The notes: generated by a model not told the origin, from the sequence alone. A stretch of DNA of 17,522 nt from JBBIKU01 sp037445245 (GCA_037445245.1 JBBIKU010000034.1:1-17522); one strand, 5' to 3'. Numbered from the stretch's first letter, positions 6,397-14,341 are shown. Numbers and translations are program-made.

Positions 6397-7659
6397 TCAA
6401 GTAATCGTTTGCTCAATCTCATCCTTCAGTATCCAAACGTCCACTTCAAAGCCACCAGGAAGCGATTTTACCCCAGCAGGCACGATCAGTAAAGCGTTTG
6501 CCTGTACCAACGAATACAGGTTGCCTGATCCCTGGTGACCGGTCAGGGTCACGGTGAACTGGTTGTTTTCGTTCTTCAACACCGCCCGCAGGTAGCTTTC
6601 TCTGCCATCGGATTCGATTGGTTGAGTCAGCCTGGCTGTGACCATTTTTCGTTGCGGTTGTTTCAAGCCACACAAGCGGTTCAAAACGGGCAAAACGAAC
6701 AATTGAAATCCGACAAATGCCGAAACGGGGTTTCCAGGAAGCCCGATCACCGGCGTATTGCGGTAGCTGCCGAAAGCTACCGGCTTACCGGGGCGCATGT
6801 TGACTCGCCAAAAGTTCAGGCGCCCTTCTTCTTCGATGATCGCTCGCACGAAATCATAAGCACCCACGCTAACGCCGGCAGAGGTGACGATGAGTGCCAC
6901 CTCCTGCTTGATCGCTTCCTGCAGGCGACGGCGAACCGCTTCAGCCCGATCGGAAGCAGTGGCGAGATGGACAGCTTCTCCGCCGTTATGCTCGATTAAC
7001 GCCGCCAGCATGTAGGAATTTGCATTGCGGATCTTTCCGGGCGTGAGCGGAACTGCGGGGTCAATCAGCTCGTCCCCGCTGGAAAAAAGCGCCAGGCGTG
7101 GCTTTCGATACACCGGTACATTTGTCACCCCCAGCATTGCCAGCAAGCCCACATCCTGGGGATAGATGCGGGTGCCGGCATGCCAGACGAGTTGGTGGCG
7201 GCGAACATCTTGCCCCTGTGGTCGAATAAAGGCACCGGGTTGCGTCGGTCTGAAAATTTTGACCTGCTCCGGTAATCGCATCTCGGGCTTTTCCGTTGAG
7301 TAATTGGTATCTTCGATCGGGACGACCGCATCGGCGCCATCGGGAATGGGCGCGCCGGTCATGATGCGGGCTGCCTGACCGGCTTGAATGACAGCGGTGG
7401 GCGACACCCCGGCGGGAATATCTGCTACGACCTGCAGGATAACCGAGTTTTGTGGCGAGGCGGCTACGAGATCGGCGGCGCGAACAGCAAAGCCGTCCAT
7501 GCTCGAATTGGCGAAGGGCGGTAGGTCGCTGTCGGTTTCGATATCCTGGCTCAGCACTCGTCCGCAGGCGTCTTTTAATTCAACGCGGGTGGTCGAGACG
7601 GGGGAAAACTCGGATAAGATGTACTGTTGTGCCTCATGAACTGAGATCAGTCTTGACAC
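6397..7659 (-). CDS. moeA: Molybdopterin molybdenumtransferase MoeA
   Basis: MoeA inserts molybdate into adenylylated molybdopterin, the last common step of molybdenum cofactor synthesis. The 420-residue protein shows the family landmarks in order: PPFANSSMDGFAV near residue 50, IMTGAPIPDGADAVVPIEDT, TSAGVSVGAYDFV in the MPT-binding domain, MRPGKPVAFG, and GLPGNPVSAFVGFQLFV. A C-terminal beta domain (MoeA domain IV) follows. The start is GTG at 7657-7659 with a GGAGAGAG site upstream. No other cofactor-synthesis gene is in the window, so its neighbours (RelA/SpoT, dinB) say little about which molybdoenzyme it serves. Confidence 0.95.
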   Translation of the reverse strand: MSRLISVHEAQQYILSEFSPVSTTRVELKDACGRVLSQDIETDSDLPPFANSSMDGFAVRAADLVAASPQNSVILQVVADIPAGVSPTAVIQAGQAARIMTGAPIPDGADAVVPIEDTNYSTEKPEMRLPEQVKIFRPTQPGAFIRPQGQDVRRHQLVWHAGTRIYPQDVGLLAMLGVTNVPVYRKPRLALFSSGDELIDPAVPLTPGKIRNANSYMLAALIEHNGGEAVHLATASDRAEAVRRRLQEAIKQEVALIVTSAGVSVGAYDFVRAIIEEEGRLNFWRVNMRPGKPVAFGSYRNTPVIGLPGNPVSAFVGFQLFVLPVLNRLCGLKQPQRKMVTARLTQPIESDGRESYLRAVLKNENNQFTVTLTGHQGSGNLYSLVQANALLIVPAGVKSLPGGFEVDVWILKDEIEQTIT

Positions 7660-7702
7660 CGGCTCTCTCTCCAGTTCGGTCAGGGTGAGGGATGGGGTCG
7701 AA

Positions 7703-7711
7703 ATTATATCA
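7703..7711 (-). promoter_or_regulatory. Extended -10 promoter of moeA
   Basis: The - strand reads TGATATAAT (7711 to 7703), a perfect extended -10. The predicted start is near 7696, leaving about 37 bases of leader that include the GGAGAGAG binding site. It lies in the 70-base gap after the RelA/SpoT stop, so moeA and the small acidic gene can be transcribed separately. Confidence 0.6.
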
Positions 7712-7729
7712 CCACTTGTTCACGCCCGT

Positions 7730-9990
7730 TCATCCGGGCCTCTGCCTGTGGGCTTCCATCACGTTGGGCAGGTTTTCGATGCGGGTGAGCACCCGGCTGA
7801 GCTGACTGATATCGTCGATTTCGACGACCAGATATATCGAAGCCAGGTTGTGGGACACCTTGAGGTTGATATCGAGCAGATTGATGCCTTCGTTGGAAAG
7901 GATATTGTAGATGTCGCCCATCAACCCCTGGCGGTCGTAGGCTTTGATCTCGAGCGAAACCGGGTAAGTTGCCTGCGCCTCGCCCCAGTTGACTTTTACC
8001 ATCCGCTCGCGATCTTTCATACGAAGTACATTGGGACAATCCTGGCGGTGGATGGTAGCGCCGCGCCCGCGGGTGATATAGCCGATGATATCGTCGCCGG
8101 GCGCTGGATTGCAGCAACGGGCGAAGCTGGTTAGCAAGCCCTTCAGCCCCAGCACTGCCACGGCATTGTTGTCTTTCTTGATCTCGCTGGGGGCATGCAA
8201 CTGCAGCAGCGGATCCTGGGCTTTGCCGATCTCGCTCAGTTTGTTGATGATTCGTCCCAGCGAGGTATCGCCGCAACCCAAGGCGACGAAAAGATCTTCT
8301 TCAGAGTTGTAATCGAATTCTTTTGCCAGTTTTTCCAGATCGATGTCCTGCATCCCGAGGCGACGCAGCTCTTTATCGAGCATGGCTTTACCCTGGGTTT
8401 GGTTCTGTTCTCGGTCTTGATGCTTGAACCACTGGCGGATTTTAGAGCGGGCTCGCTGCGTTTTGACCAGACCCAGATTGGGGTTGAGCCAGTCCCGGCT
8501 CGGTCCGCCCTGCTTGGCGGTGAGAATCTCCACCTGGTCGCCGGTTTTCAATTCGTAGTCCAGTCCAACCAATTTGCCGTTGATCCTGGCGCCGCGGCAG
8601 CGGTTGCCGATCTCGGTGTGGACGTGGTATGCGAAATCGATTGGAGTAGAACCGCGCGGCAGGTCGATGATATCGCCGCGGGGGGTAAAAACATAAACCC
8701 GGTCTTCGAAGACATCGGTTTTCATCCCATCCACAAACTCCTGGGCATCTTCGACGTCCTGGCGCCAGTCCATCAGGCGGCGCAGCCAGTTGATGCGCTG
8801 CTCGTAGGTGTCGTCCCGCTTGCCGCGTTCCTTGTAGCGCCAGTGGGCAGCGATGCCATATTCGGCGTTCTGATTCATCTCAGGCGTGCGGATTTGCACC
8901 TCTAACGGTTTGCCGTCATCGTAGAACACCGCCGTATGCAGCGACTGGTAAAAGTTATCTTTTGGCGAGGCAATGTAATCGTCGAATTCATGCGGAATGG
9001 GTCGCCAGTTTCCATGAATGACGCCCAGCGCGGCATAGCAGGATGCCGTATCGGGTACGATCAGTCGCACCCCGCGCAGATCTCGCACCATCTCAAAAGG
9101 TTTGCCTTTATCGTTCATTTTGCGATAGATCGAAAAAATGTGCTTGGGACGGCCGGTGATCTCGGCAGTGATCTCCGCCTGCTCGAGTACGTTTTTTAAT
9201 TTTTCGATGATTTGCTGAATGGCTTTTTCACGGTCGGCGCGGCGTTCCGCCAGATTTTCAGCAATTTCTTTGAATTTCTCAGGGTTGGCGTAGCGGNNNN
9301 NNNNNNCCGATAGTCCTCAGATTCGAGATATTTGAAAGCCAGATCTTCTAACTCCCATTTCATGCGCCAGATTCCCAGGCGATTGGCGAGCGCAGCAAAA
9401 ATATCGAGGGTTTCTTTAGCGATGCGGGCGCGCTTGTGTTCTGGCATGTAACCCATGGTGCGCATATTGTGCAGACGGTCTGCCAACTTGATCACCACCA
9501 CCCGAATATCTTCACCCATCGCCAGGAAGGTTTTGCGCAGGGTTTCGTTGTGCAGGTCTTTTCGCCGGCTGCGGGATGATGCATCGCGACTTTCCTGTGG
9601 GTGCACCTTGGCGTCGTGGCCGTTGTCATCGCCGTACACCTCTTCGATGTGTTGATCGCCGCGCGTGACACGCGGCAGATTGGTGAGTTTGGTCACACCG
9701 TCCACCAGCTTGGCTATCTCTTCTCCAAACCCGCGTTTCACATCTTCTAGGGTGATATTGGTGTCTTCGACGGTGTCGTGAAGCAGTCCGGCGGTGACGA
9801 CCACCGGCGGGGCGCGCAATTCCACCAAAATGGCAGCGACCGCCACGCAATGGGTAATGTAGGGTTCACCGGAGGAGCGTTTTTGCCCGCGATGTGCCCT
9901 TTCAGCCAGCTCGTAGGCGTGCTGAATCATCTCGCGATCGAGCGCGCTGTAATTCTCGGGCAGAACCTCCATCAGGCTTTCTATCTTCAT
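7730..9990 (-). CDS. Long RelA/SpoT homologue ((p)ppGpp synthetase/hydrolase), split by an assembly gap
   Basis: This is a stringent-response enzyme that makes and probably degrades (p)ppGpp. The N-terminal HD hydrolase domain has H47, HDTVED (71-76) and LADRLHNMRT (169-178). The gap at 9297-9306 follows residue 228 and breaks the frame; reading resumes at 9295 with RYANPEKFKEIAENL. The synthetase domain then shows GRPKHIFSIYRKM, DLRGVRLIV, EFDDYIASPK and YQSLHTAV. The TGS domain is next (VYVFTPRGDIIDLPRGSTPIDFA, split here only by eye), then a zinc-finger-like region with ARCCNPAPGDDI, and a C-terminal ACT domain (YPVSLEIKAYDRQGLMGDIY). Both catalytic halves look intact, so it may be bifunctional. 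The symbol is left blank because rel, relA and spoT cannot be separated. The ATG at 9990 has no clear binding site. Confidence 0.93.
9297..9306. other. Assembly gap (10 N) inside the RelA/SpoT gene
   Basis: Ten N lie between codon 228 (ending at 9307) and the frame that resumes at 9295. To keep the frame the gap must be 2 modulo 3 bases long, which 10 is not, so the N count is nominal or the flanking ends overlap. Confidence 0.95.
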
Positions 9991-10010
9991 CTCTTAAACG
10001 CTCACTCGCG

Positions 10011-10031
10011 TCAGGTTTGACGCATCATCAT
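10011..10031 (-). other. Possible leaderless six-codon mini-ORF before the RelA/SpoT gene
   Basis: On the - strand ATGATGATGCGTCAAACCTGA (read here as MMMRQT-stop) starts seven bases after a TATACT box and ends 20 bases before the RelA/SpoT ATG. The three ATGs lie in a perfect six-base palindromic hairpin (10020-10025 with 10030-10035). It could regulate translation or be chance. Confidence 0.25.
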
Positions 10032-10038
10032 GCGTGAT

Positions 10039-10044
10039 AGTATA
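10039..10044 (-). promoter_or_regulatory. Probable -10 box of the RelA/SpoT gene
   Basis: The - strand reads TATACT (10044 to 10039), a 5-of-6 match to TATAAT. No clear -35 was found. It would start transcription at about 10031-10032, roughly 40 bases before the coding start. Confidence 0.4.
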
Positions 10045-10128
10045 ACTCGCACCTGTCACTTGTTTCAAGGGAATTGCCTCATTCAATGGGTAAGTTCGCC
10101 GTGATTGCGAAGGGTAGTTCGGCAACCG

Positions 10129-10137
10129 TGATAAAAT
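10129..10137 (+). promoter_or_regulatory. Extended -10 promoter of pfkA
   Basis: TGATAAAAT at 10129-10137 is an extended -10 (TAAAAT, 5 of 6). The predicted start is near 10144, leaving about 47 bases of purine-rich leader before pfkA. It is divergent from the RelA/SpoT promoter. Confidence 0.45.
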
Positions 10138-10190
10138 TAGCCCGATTTTCTCAACGGGAGGGGGCGGGCAGGGAGAAGGAAGGAGGAACA

Positions 10191-11159
10191 ATGAAAAGGA
10201 TCGCGGTACTAACCAGCGGCGGCGACGCGCCGGGGATGAACGCTGCCATTCGGGCGGTGGTGCGGACTGCGCTAGACAAAGATAGCGAAGTATTCGGGGT
10301 GCGTCTGGGGTACGAAGGTTTGATCAACGGCAAACTGGTGCCGATGGGCGCTCGTGACGTGGGTGGGATTATTCAGCGTGGTGGCACCATTCTGGGCAGT
10401 GCCCGCTGCCCAGAATTCAGAACTGAGAAAGGACAGCGCCAGGCGCTGCGTGCCCTCAACCAGATGGGGATCGAAGGTTTGGTTGTGATTGGCGGTAACG
10501 GTTCGCAAGCCGGAGCGGCTGCGCTTTCGCGGCTGGGGTTTCCGGTGGTGGGGGTGGCTTCGACCATCGACAACGATCTGTATGGGTCGGATATCACCAT
10601 CGGGGTTGATACAGCGCTCAACATTGCCCTGGAGGCGATTGACCGACTCAAGATCACCGCCTCATCGCATCAGCGGGCGTTTCTGCTGGAAGTGATGGGG
10701 CGCGACTGTGGCTACCTGGCTTTGATGGCGGCAATTGCCGGCGGCGCTGAGATGGTGGTCATCCCCGAAGTTGAGACTGACCCTGAAATGGTCGCCGACG
10801 GAATTCGCCTTGCTTACGAGAAAGGAAAAGCCCATGCCATTGTGGTGGTGGCGGAGGGTGCCAAATACAACGCGCAGAAATTAAGCGAATATTTCACACA
10901 ACACCACGACCGCTTGGGCTTCGATCTGCGGGTGGCAATTCTGGGACACATCCAGCGCGGTGGTAATCCCGGCGCTTTCGACCGCATCCTTGCCAGCCGT
11001 CTGGGGGCTGCCGCTGCGCAAACCCTGCTGCAAGGAAAGCACAGCGTGTTAATGGGGTGGGTCAAGAGCCAATTGAAAGCGACCCCTTATCCGGAAGTTA
11101 TGTCGAATAAAAAGAAGCTCGACCTCAAGTTGCTCGAACTTGCCAGTATGCTGGATTAG
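10191..11159 (+). CDS. pfkA: 6-phosphofructokinase
   Basis: This enzyme phosphorylates fructose 6-phosphate to fructose 1,6-bisphosphate, the committing step of glycolysis. The 322-residue protein aligns residue for residue with the E. coli enzyme at key points: TSGGDAPGMNAAIR (8-21), R72 in GSARCPEFR, the catalytic base D127 in STIDND, R162 in SSHQR, and GHIQRGG. G104 is retained, which favours ATP rather than pyrophosphate as donor. Two positions are unusual: N103 (Mg-binding Asp in E. coli) and S124 (Gly in ATP enzymes, Lys in pyrophosphate enzymes). ATG 10191 is chosen over an upstream in-frame ATG because AAGGAGG precedes it and the conserved N-terminus begins there. Confidence 0.95.
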   Translation: MKRIAVLTSGGDAPGMNAAIRAVVRTALDKDSEVFGVRLGYEGLINGKLVPMGARDVGGIIQRGGTILGSARCPEFRTEKGQRQALRALNQMGIEGLVVIGGNGSQAGAAALSRLGFPVVGVASTIDNDLYGSDITIGVDTALNIALEAIDRLKITASSHQRAFLLEVMGRDCGYLALMAAIAGGAEMVVIPEVETDPEMVADGIRLAYEKGKAHAIVVVAEGAKYNAQKLSEYFTQHHDRLGFDLRVAILGHIQRGGNPGAFDRILASRLGAAAAQTLLQGKHSVLMGWVKSQLKATPYPEVMSNKKKLDLKLLELASMLD

Positions 11160-11196
11160 CAAGCCATCGCTTGACGTAGTCGATTAATCTAAATCG

Positions 11197-11242
11197 AAAA
11201 ATACGAGCTGATCTGCCGGGCGCATCCCTGCCGGCGGTCAGC
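11197..11242 (-). terminator. Intrinsic terminator after prfB
   Basis: On the - strand GCTGA and GCCGG (11242-11231) pair with CCGGC and TCAGC (11219-11207) across a small internal loop, followed a few bases later by TTTTT (11201-11197). It lies directly after the prfB stop, in the convergent gap with pfkA. Confidence 0.6.
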
Positions 11243-11243
11243 C

Positions 11244-12335
11244 TCATTTGGATGGGGTGCGATTCTGCTGGCTGCGCAGATAGGCTTCGATGAAACCGTC
11301 GATGTCGCCATCCAGAACCGCCTGGGTGTTGCCCTCCTCGTGCTCGGTGCGGTGATCTTTTACCATCTGGTAGGGATNNNNNNNNNNNNNNNNNNCCATT
11401 CGGCTTTGGTGTATTCGCCGCGCAATTCAGCCAGTTGCTTTTCCTGTTCTTCCTGATGCAACTGTAACAGTCGGGCGCGCAGCACCCGCATGGCGTTCTC
11501 GCGGTTCTGTAATTGTGAGCGCTCGTTCTGACAGGAGACAACGATGCCGGTTGGGCGGTGGGTAATTCGGACGGCGGTGGCGTTTTTCTGCACATTTTGC
11601 CCGCCGGCGCCAGCCGAGCGGAAAATATCGATGCGTAAATCGTCGGGATCGATCTTGATGTCGGTTTCTTCGTCGCTTGCTTCAGGCAGCACTTCGACCT
11701 GGGCAAACGAGGTGTGACGGCGGTGGGCTGTGTCGAACGGCGACAGCCGCACCAGGCGGTGAACCCCTTTTTCGGGGCGCAGGTACCCGTAGGCATAGCG
11801 ACCGTTGACGGCGATGGTCACGCTCTTGATGCCTGCCTCTTCGCCCTCGGTGACATCGAGGATCTCGGTTTCAAATCCGCGGCGTTCTGCCCAGCGCAGA
11901 TACATACGCTCGAGCATGGCCGCCCAATCCTGCGAATCGGTACCGCCGGCGCCAGCGTGAATGGCAAGCAGGGCGTTTTTCGAATCGTAAATGCCAGATA
12001 GTTGAATGCTCAATTCACGCCGCGAAAGCTCTTTTTCGATCGTTTCAACTTCCAGAGCCAACTCGGCTTGCAGGGAGTCATCGCCGATTTGTACCAGTTC
12101 GAGGGTGTCTCGCACGCGCTTTTGCAAACCCCGCCAGCCATCGATCTCCTGGCGCAGGTCGGCGATTTTTTTCATCAACGCCTGTGCCTGACGATTGTCC
12201 TCCCACAGATCGGGTTTTTCAGATTGTCGGGTCAGTTGTTCGAGTTCGGTTTCCTGTTTGGGTAAGTCAAAGATACACCAGCATATCCTGGAGTTTTCGT
12301 AAGGCTTCTTGCATGCGGTCGATCAGCTCTTGCAT
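11244..12335 (-). CDS. prfB: Peptide chain release factor 2, expressed by programmed +1 frameshift
   Basis: RF2 recognises UAA and UGA stop codons and triggers release of the finished chain. The ATG at 12335 (purine-rich GAGGGAG upstream) opens 22 codons ending MLVYL, then TGA at 12269-12267. Skipping one base at CTT-TGA-C enters the main frame (DLPKQETELEQL...), the classic autoregulatory site. The main frame has the SPF stop-recognition motif (LSPFDTAHRRHTSF) and the catalytic GGQ in SAGAGGQNVQKNATAVR. A gap at 11378-11395 removes the conserved segment after KAEW; the correct frame resumes at PYQMVKDHRT and ends at TGA 11246-11244. Expected full length is about 366 residues, like E. coli. 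The start overlaps the ftsY end by 13 bases. Confidence 0.96.
11378..11395. other. Assembly gap (18 N) inside prfB
   Basis: Eighteen N replace the conserved RF2 segment after KAEW (in relatives, roughly GxQIRSYVL and one more residue). Frame arithmetic needs a gap of 1 modulo 3; 28 bases would fit the family exactly, so the N count is nominal. Confidence 0.95.
12266..12272 (-). promoter_or_regulatory. prfB programmed +1 frameshift site
   Basis: The - strand reads CTT TGA C with TAT just before, identical to the E. coli slippery core. A GGTG directly before TAT can pair with the 16S anti-Shine-Dalgarno end, at the position where E. coli has AGGGGG. Low RF2 slows reading of UGA and favours the shift, so RF2 controls its own synthesis. 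Confidence 0.95.
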
Positions 12336-13261
12336 TGAATTTCTCCCTCTGATTTAGCTAAAATTCCGGCGACGAAGGCTTCGCCGGCGAAAGTTTGTAA
12401 GTCTTCGGCTTTTTCGCCCAGCCCTGCGTATAAGATCGGCAGCCCCAGTTCATGCTGGATGGCAAACGCCATTCCGCCCCGGGCGGATGAATCGAGCTTG
12501 GCGAGAATGACGCCGGTCACCTGAACAGCTTCCTTAAAGGCGCGCGCCTGTTGCAGGGCATTTTGCCCGGTGGTGGCGTCCAGCACCAGCCAGGTGGCAT
12601 GCGGCGCGCCGGGCAACGCCTTGCCTGCCACACGGTGCACCTTTTTAAGTTCTTCCATCAGATTGTAGCGGGTGTGCAGCCTGCCGGCGGTGTCAATCAG
12701 CACGATGTCCATATTGCGGGCGATGGCAGCCTGGATGGCGTCGTAGACGACTGCGCCGGCGTCACCGCCCTGCTGCCCGGCAATCACCGGCAGTTGCAGG
12801 CGCTCTGCCCAAACCTGAAGCTGATCTACGGCGGCGGCGCGAAACGTGTCGGCGGCAGCCAGCAGCACCTTTTTCCCGCAGCGGGCAAACTGCCTGCCCA
12901 GCTTGGCGATGGTGGTGGTCTTGCCGGAGCCGTTGACGCCGACCACCAGTACCACTGCCGGGTGAAAGCGCTCCAGCTCGACTTCCGGGGGGGGGTCGAG
13001 ACGCGCTACCAACTGGCGTTGCAGATGCTCCTGCAATGCCACAGCGGAGGTCAATCCCTGTGCTTGGACGGTTTCCTGGAGCGCGGCAAGGATGGAGCGG
13101 GTGGTTGCTACACCCACGTCAGCCTGGATCAGCAACGCTTCAAGATTTTCCCACGTCTGCGGGGTGATCTCGGTGGCGCCCAGCAGATTGGCGATGCGTC
13201 CAAAGGTAACTTTGCGGGTCTTGTCGAGCCCACTCTTCCAACGGGATAGAATGTCGATCAT
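12323..13261 (-). CDS. ftsY: Signal recognition particle receptor FtsY
   Basis: FtsY is the SRP-type GTPase at the membrane that receives ribosome-nascent chain complexes from Ffh/SRP. The 312-residue protein is a minimal NG form without the acidic A domain of E. coli. It has a helical N domain (about 1-90) and the GTPase motifs GVNGSGKTTT (108-117), DTFRAAAVDQL, DTAGR (190-194), ILAKLDSSARGG and GLGEKAEDLQTF. It starts with ATG at 13261 with no binding site, a few bases after a perfect extended -10, so it may be leaderless. It overlaps the start of prfB by 13 bases. Confidence 0.96.
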   Translation of the reverse strand: MIDILSRWKSGLDKTRKVTFGRIANLLGATEITPQTWENLEALLIQADVGVATTRSILAALQETVQAQGLTSAVALQEHLQRQLVARLDPPPEVELERFHPAVVLVVGVNGSGKTTTIAKLGRQFARCGKKVLLAAADTFRAAAVDQLQVWAERLQLPVIAGQQGGDAGAVVYDAIQAAIARNMDIVLIDTAGRLHTRYNLMEELKKVHRVAGKALPGAPHATWLVLDATTGQNALQQARAFKEAVQVTGVILAKLDSSARGGMAFAIQHELGLPILYAGLGEKAEDLQTFAGEAFVAGILAKSEGEIQCKS

Positions 13262-13269
13262 GATGGGCG

Positions 13270-13278
13270 ATTATATCA
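13270..13278 (-). promoter_or_regulatory. Extended -10 promoter of ftsY, overlapping the rlmN stop codon
   Basis: The - strand reads TGATATAAT (13278 to 13270). Its TGA is the rlmN stop codon and doubles as the TGn element. Eight bases separate TATAAT from the ftsY ATG. No strong -35 is seen at 17 bases. Confidence 0.6.
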
Positions 13279-14334
13279 CGTTGGGGTGACGGCAAGCTGC
13301 CCGCAGCCGGCGCGGATATCGATCCCCCGCCGCAGGCGGATGCTGCACGGAATGCCGGCAGCTTCGAGTACGGTACGAAAAGCTTCTGCGCAGGCTCGGG
13401 TGGCGGCTTTTCCGCCGTAACTGGCGGTTGGGTTGAGGGGAATGACGTTAACGTGGCACAGCAGCCCGCTCAGCAGGTCAGCGAGCTGGTGGGCATGCTC
13501 ACTGCCGTCGTTGACGTCCTGGATCAGCGCCCACTCGAAGGTAATCCGGCGGTGTGTCATTGCCACATATTCCCGGCAGGCTTTCATTAACACGCCGAGG
13601 GGGTATTTCCGGTTCACCGGCAACAGTCTAGAGCGCAATTCGTCGTTGGCGGCGTGCAGACTGATCGCCAGGTTGATCTGGCGTTTTTCGGCGGCAAAGC
13701 GGCGGATGGCGGGCGCGATTCCCACAGTTGAGAGGGTAAAGCGGCGTTCACCGAATCCGAACCCTAGCGGATGATTGAGAATATCGATGGCAGACAGAGT
13801 GGCCTCATAGTTTTGAAAAGGTTCTCCCATTCCCATCACCACAATGTTGGTAAGCCGGTCGTCTTCGGCTGCCAGCCGGCGGGCAAAGTAAAGCACTTGT
13901 TCGACGATTTCTCCGGCGCTCAAATTGCGTTGCAATCCCATCTGTCCGGTGGCGCAAAAAACGCATCCTAGGGCGCAGCCAGCTTGGGTCGAGATGCACA
14001 ATGTTCGCCGTTGGCGGTAGCGCATCAGAACGGTTTCGATGGCGTTGCCATCCGGCAGGCGGAATGCCACTTTGATCGTCTCACCATCATTTGAGGTCAG
14101 TTCTGCGACGGGAGTGAGGCTGGAAAAATGAAATGCCAGCCCCAACCGGCGGCGTAGTCCGCCGGGCAGGGTGGAGAATTCTGTCGGGGACGCCCATAAG
14201 CGTCGGTACAGTCCCTGCCAGAGCTGATCGGCGCGGTAAGCGGGTTCATCCCAGCCTTTCAGTATTTGCCGCAGGCTCTGCGCGGTCAGGTCGTAGATGA
14301 GCGGTTTGTCGTCGCGGTGGGAGTGGCTATCCAT
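13276..14334 (-). CDS. rlmN: 23S rRNA/tRNA adenine-C2 methyltransferase RlmN
   Basis: RlmN is a radical SAM enzyme that methylates C2 of A2503 in 23S rRNA and of A37 in some tRNAs. The 352-residue protein has the iron-sulfur motif CALGCVFC (C120, C124, C127) followed by ATGQMGLQRNLSAGEI, then MGMGEPFQNY, and SLHAANDELRSRLLPVNRKYP. The second catalytic cysteine lies near the end in RRGIDIRAGCGQL. Loss of A2503 methylation affects some ribosome-targeting antibiotics, but nothing here suggests the Cfr variant. The ATG at 14334 has no nearby binding site; a TAAAAT box seven bases upstream suggests a leaderless transcript. Confidence 0.96.
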   Translation of the reverse strand: MDSHSHRDDKPLIYDLTAQSLRQILKGWDEPAYRADQLWQGLYRRLWASPTEFSTLPGGLRRRLGLAFHFSSLTPVAELTSNDGETIKVAFRLPDGNAIETVLMRYRQRRTLCISTQAGCALGCVFCATGQMGLQRNLSAGEIVEQVLYFARRLAAEDDRLTNIVVMGMGEPFQNYEATLSAIDILNHPLGFGFGERRFTLSTVGIAPAIRRFAAEKRQINLAISLHAANDELRSRLLPVNRKYPLGVLMKACREYVAMTHRRITFEWALIQDVNDGSEHAHQLADLLSGLLCHVNVIPLNPTASYGGKAATRACAEAFRTVLEAAGIPCSIRLRRGIDIRAGCGQLAVTPT

Positions 14335-14341
14335 TCGGAAT

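Noticed and set aside
8195..8905. Long + strand open frame opposite the RelA/SpoT gene (236 codons)
   Set aside because: Antisense shadow of a conserved gene, with no family motif.
10074..10190. N-terminal extension of pfkA from an upstream ATG
   Set aside because: The extension has no similarity to the family, and a strong AAGGAGG directly precedes ATG 10191.
11180..11197. TCGATT/AATCGA six-base hairpin after pfkA as its terminator
   Set aside because: Short AT-rich stem followed by A residues rather than T on the + strand; not a convincing terminator for pfkA.
12267..12269. In-frame TGA as a disabling mutation or sequencing error in prfB
   Set aside because: The surrounding TAT CTT TGA C is the conserved programmed frameshift site, and the +1 frame continues as RF2.
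12551..13249. Long + strand open frame opposite ftsY (232 codons)
   Set aside because: It is fully antisense to a well-supported ftsY, has no recognisable domain, and is explained by high GC content.
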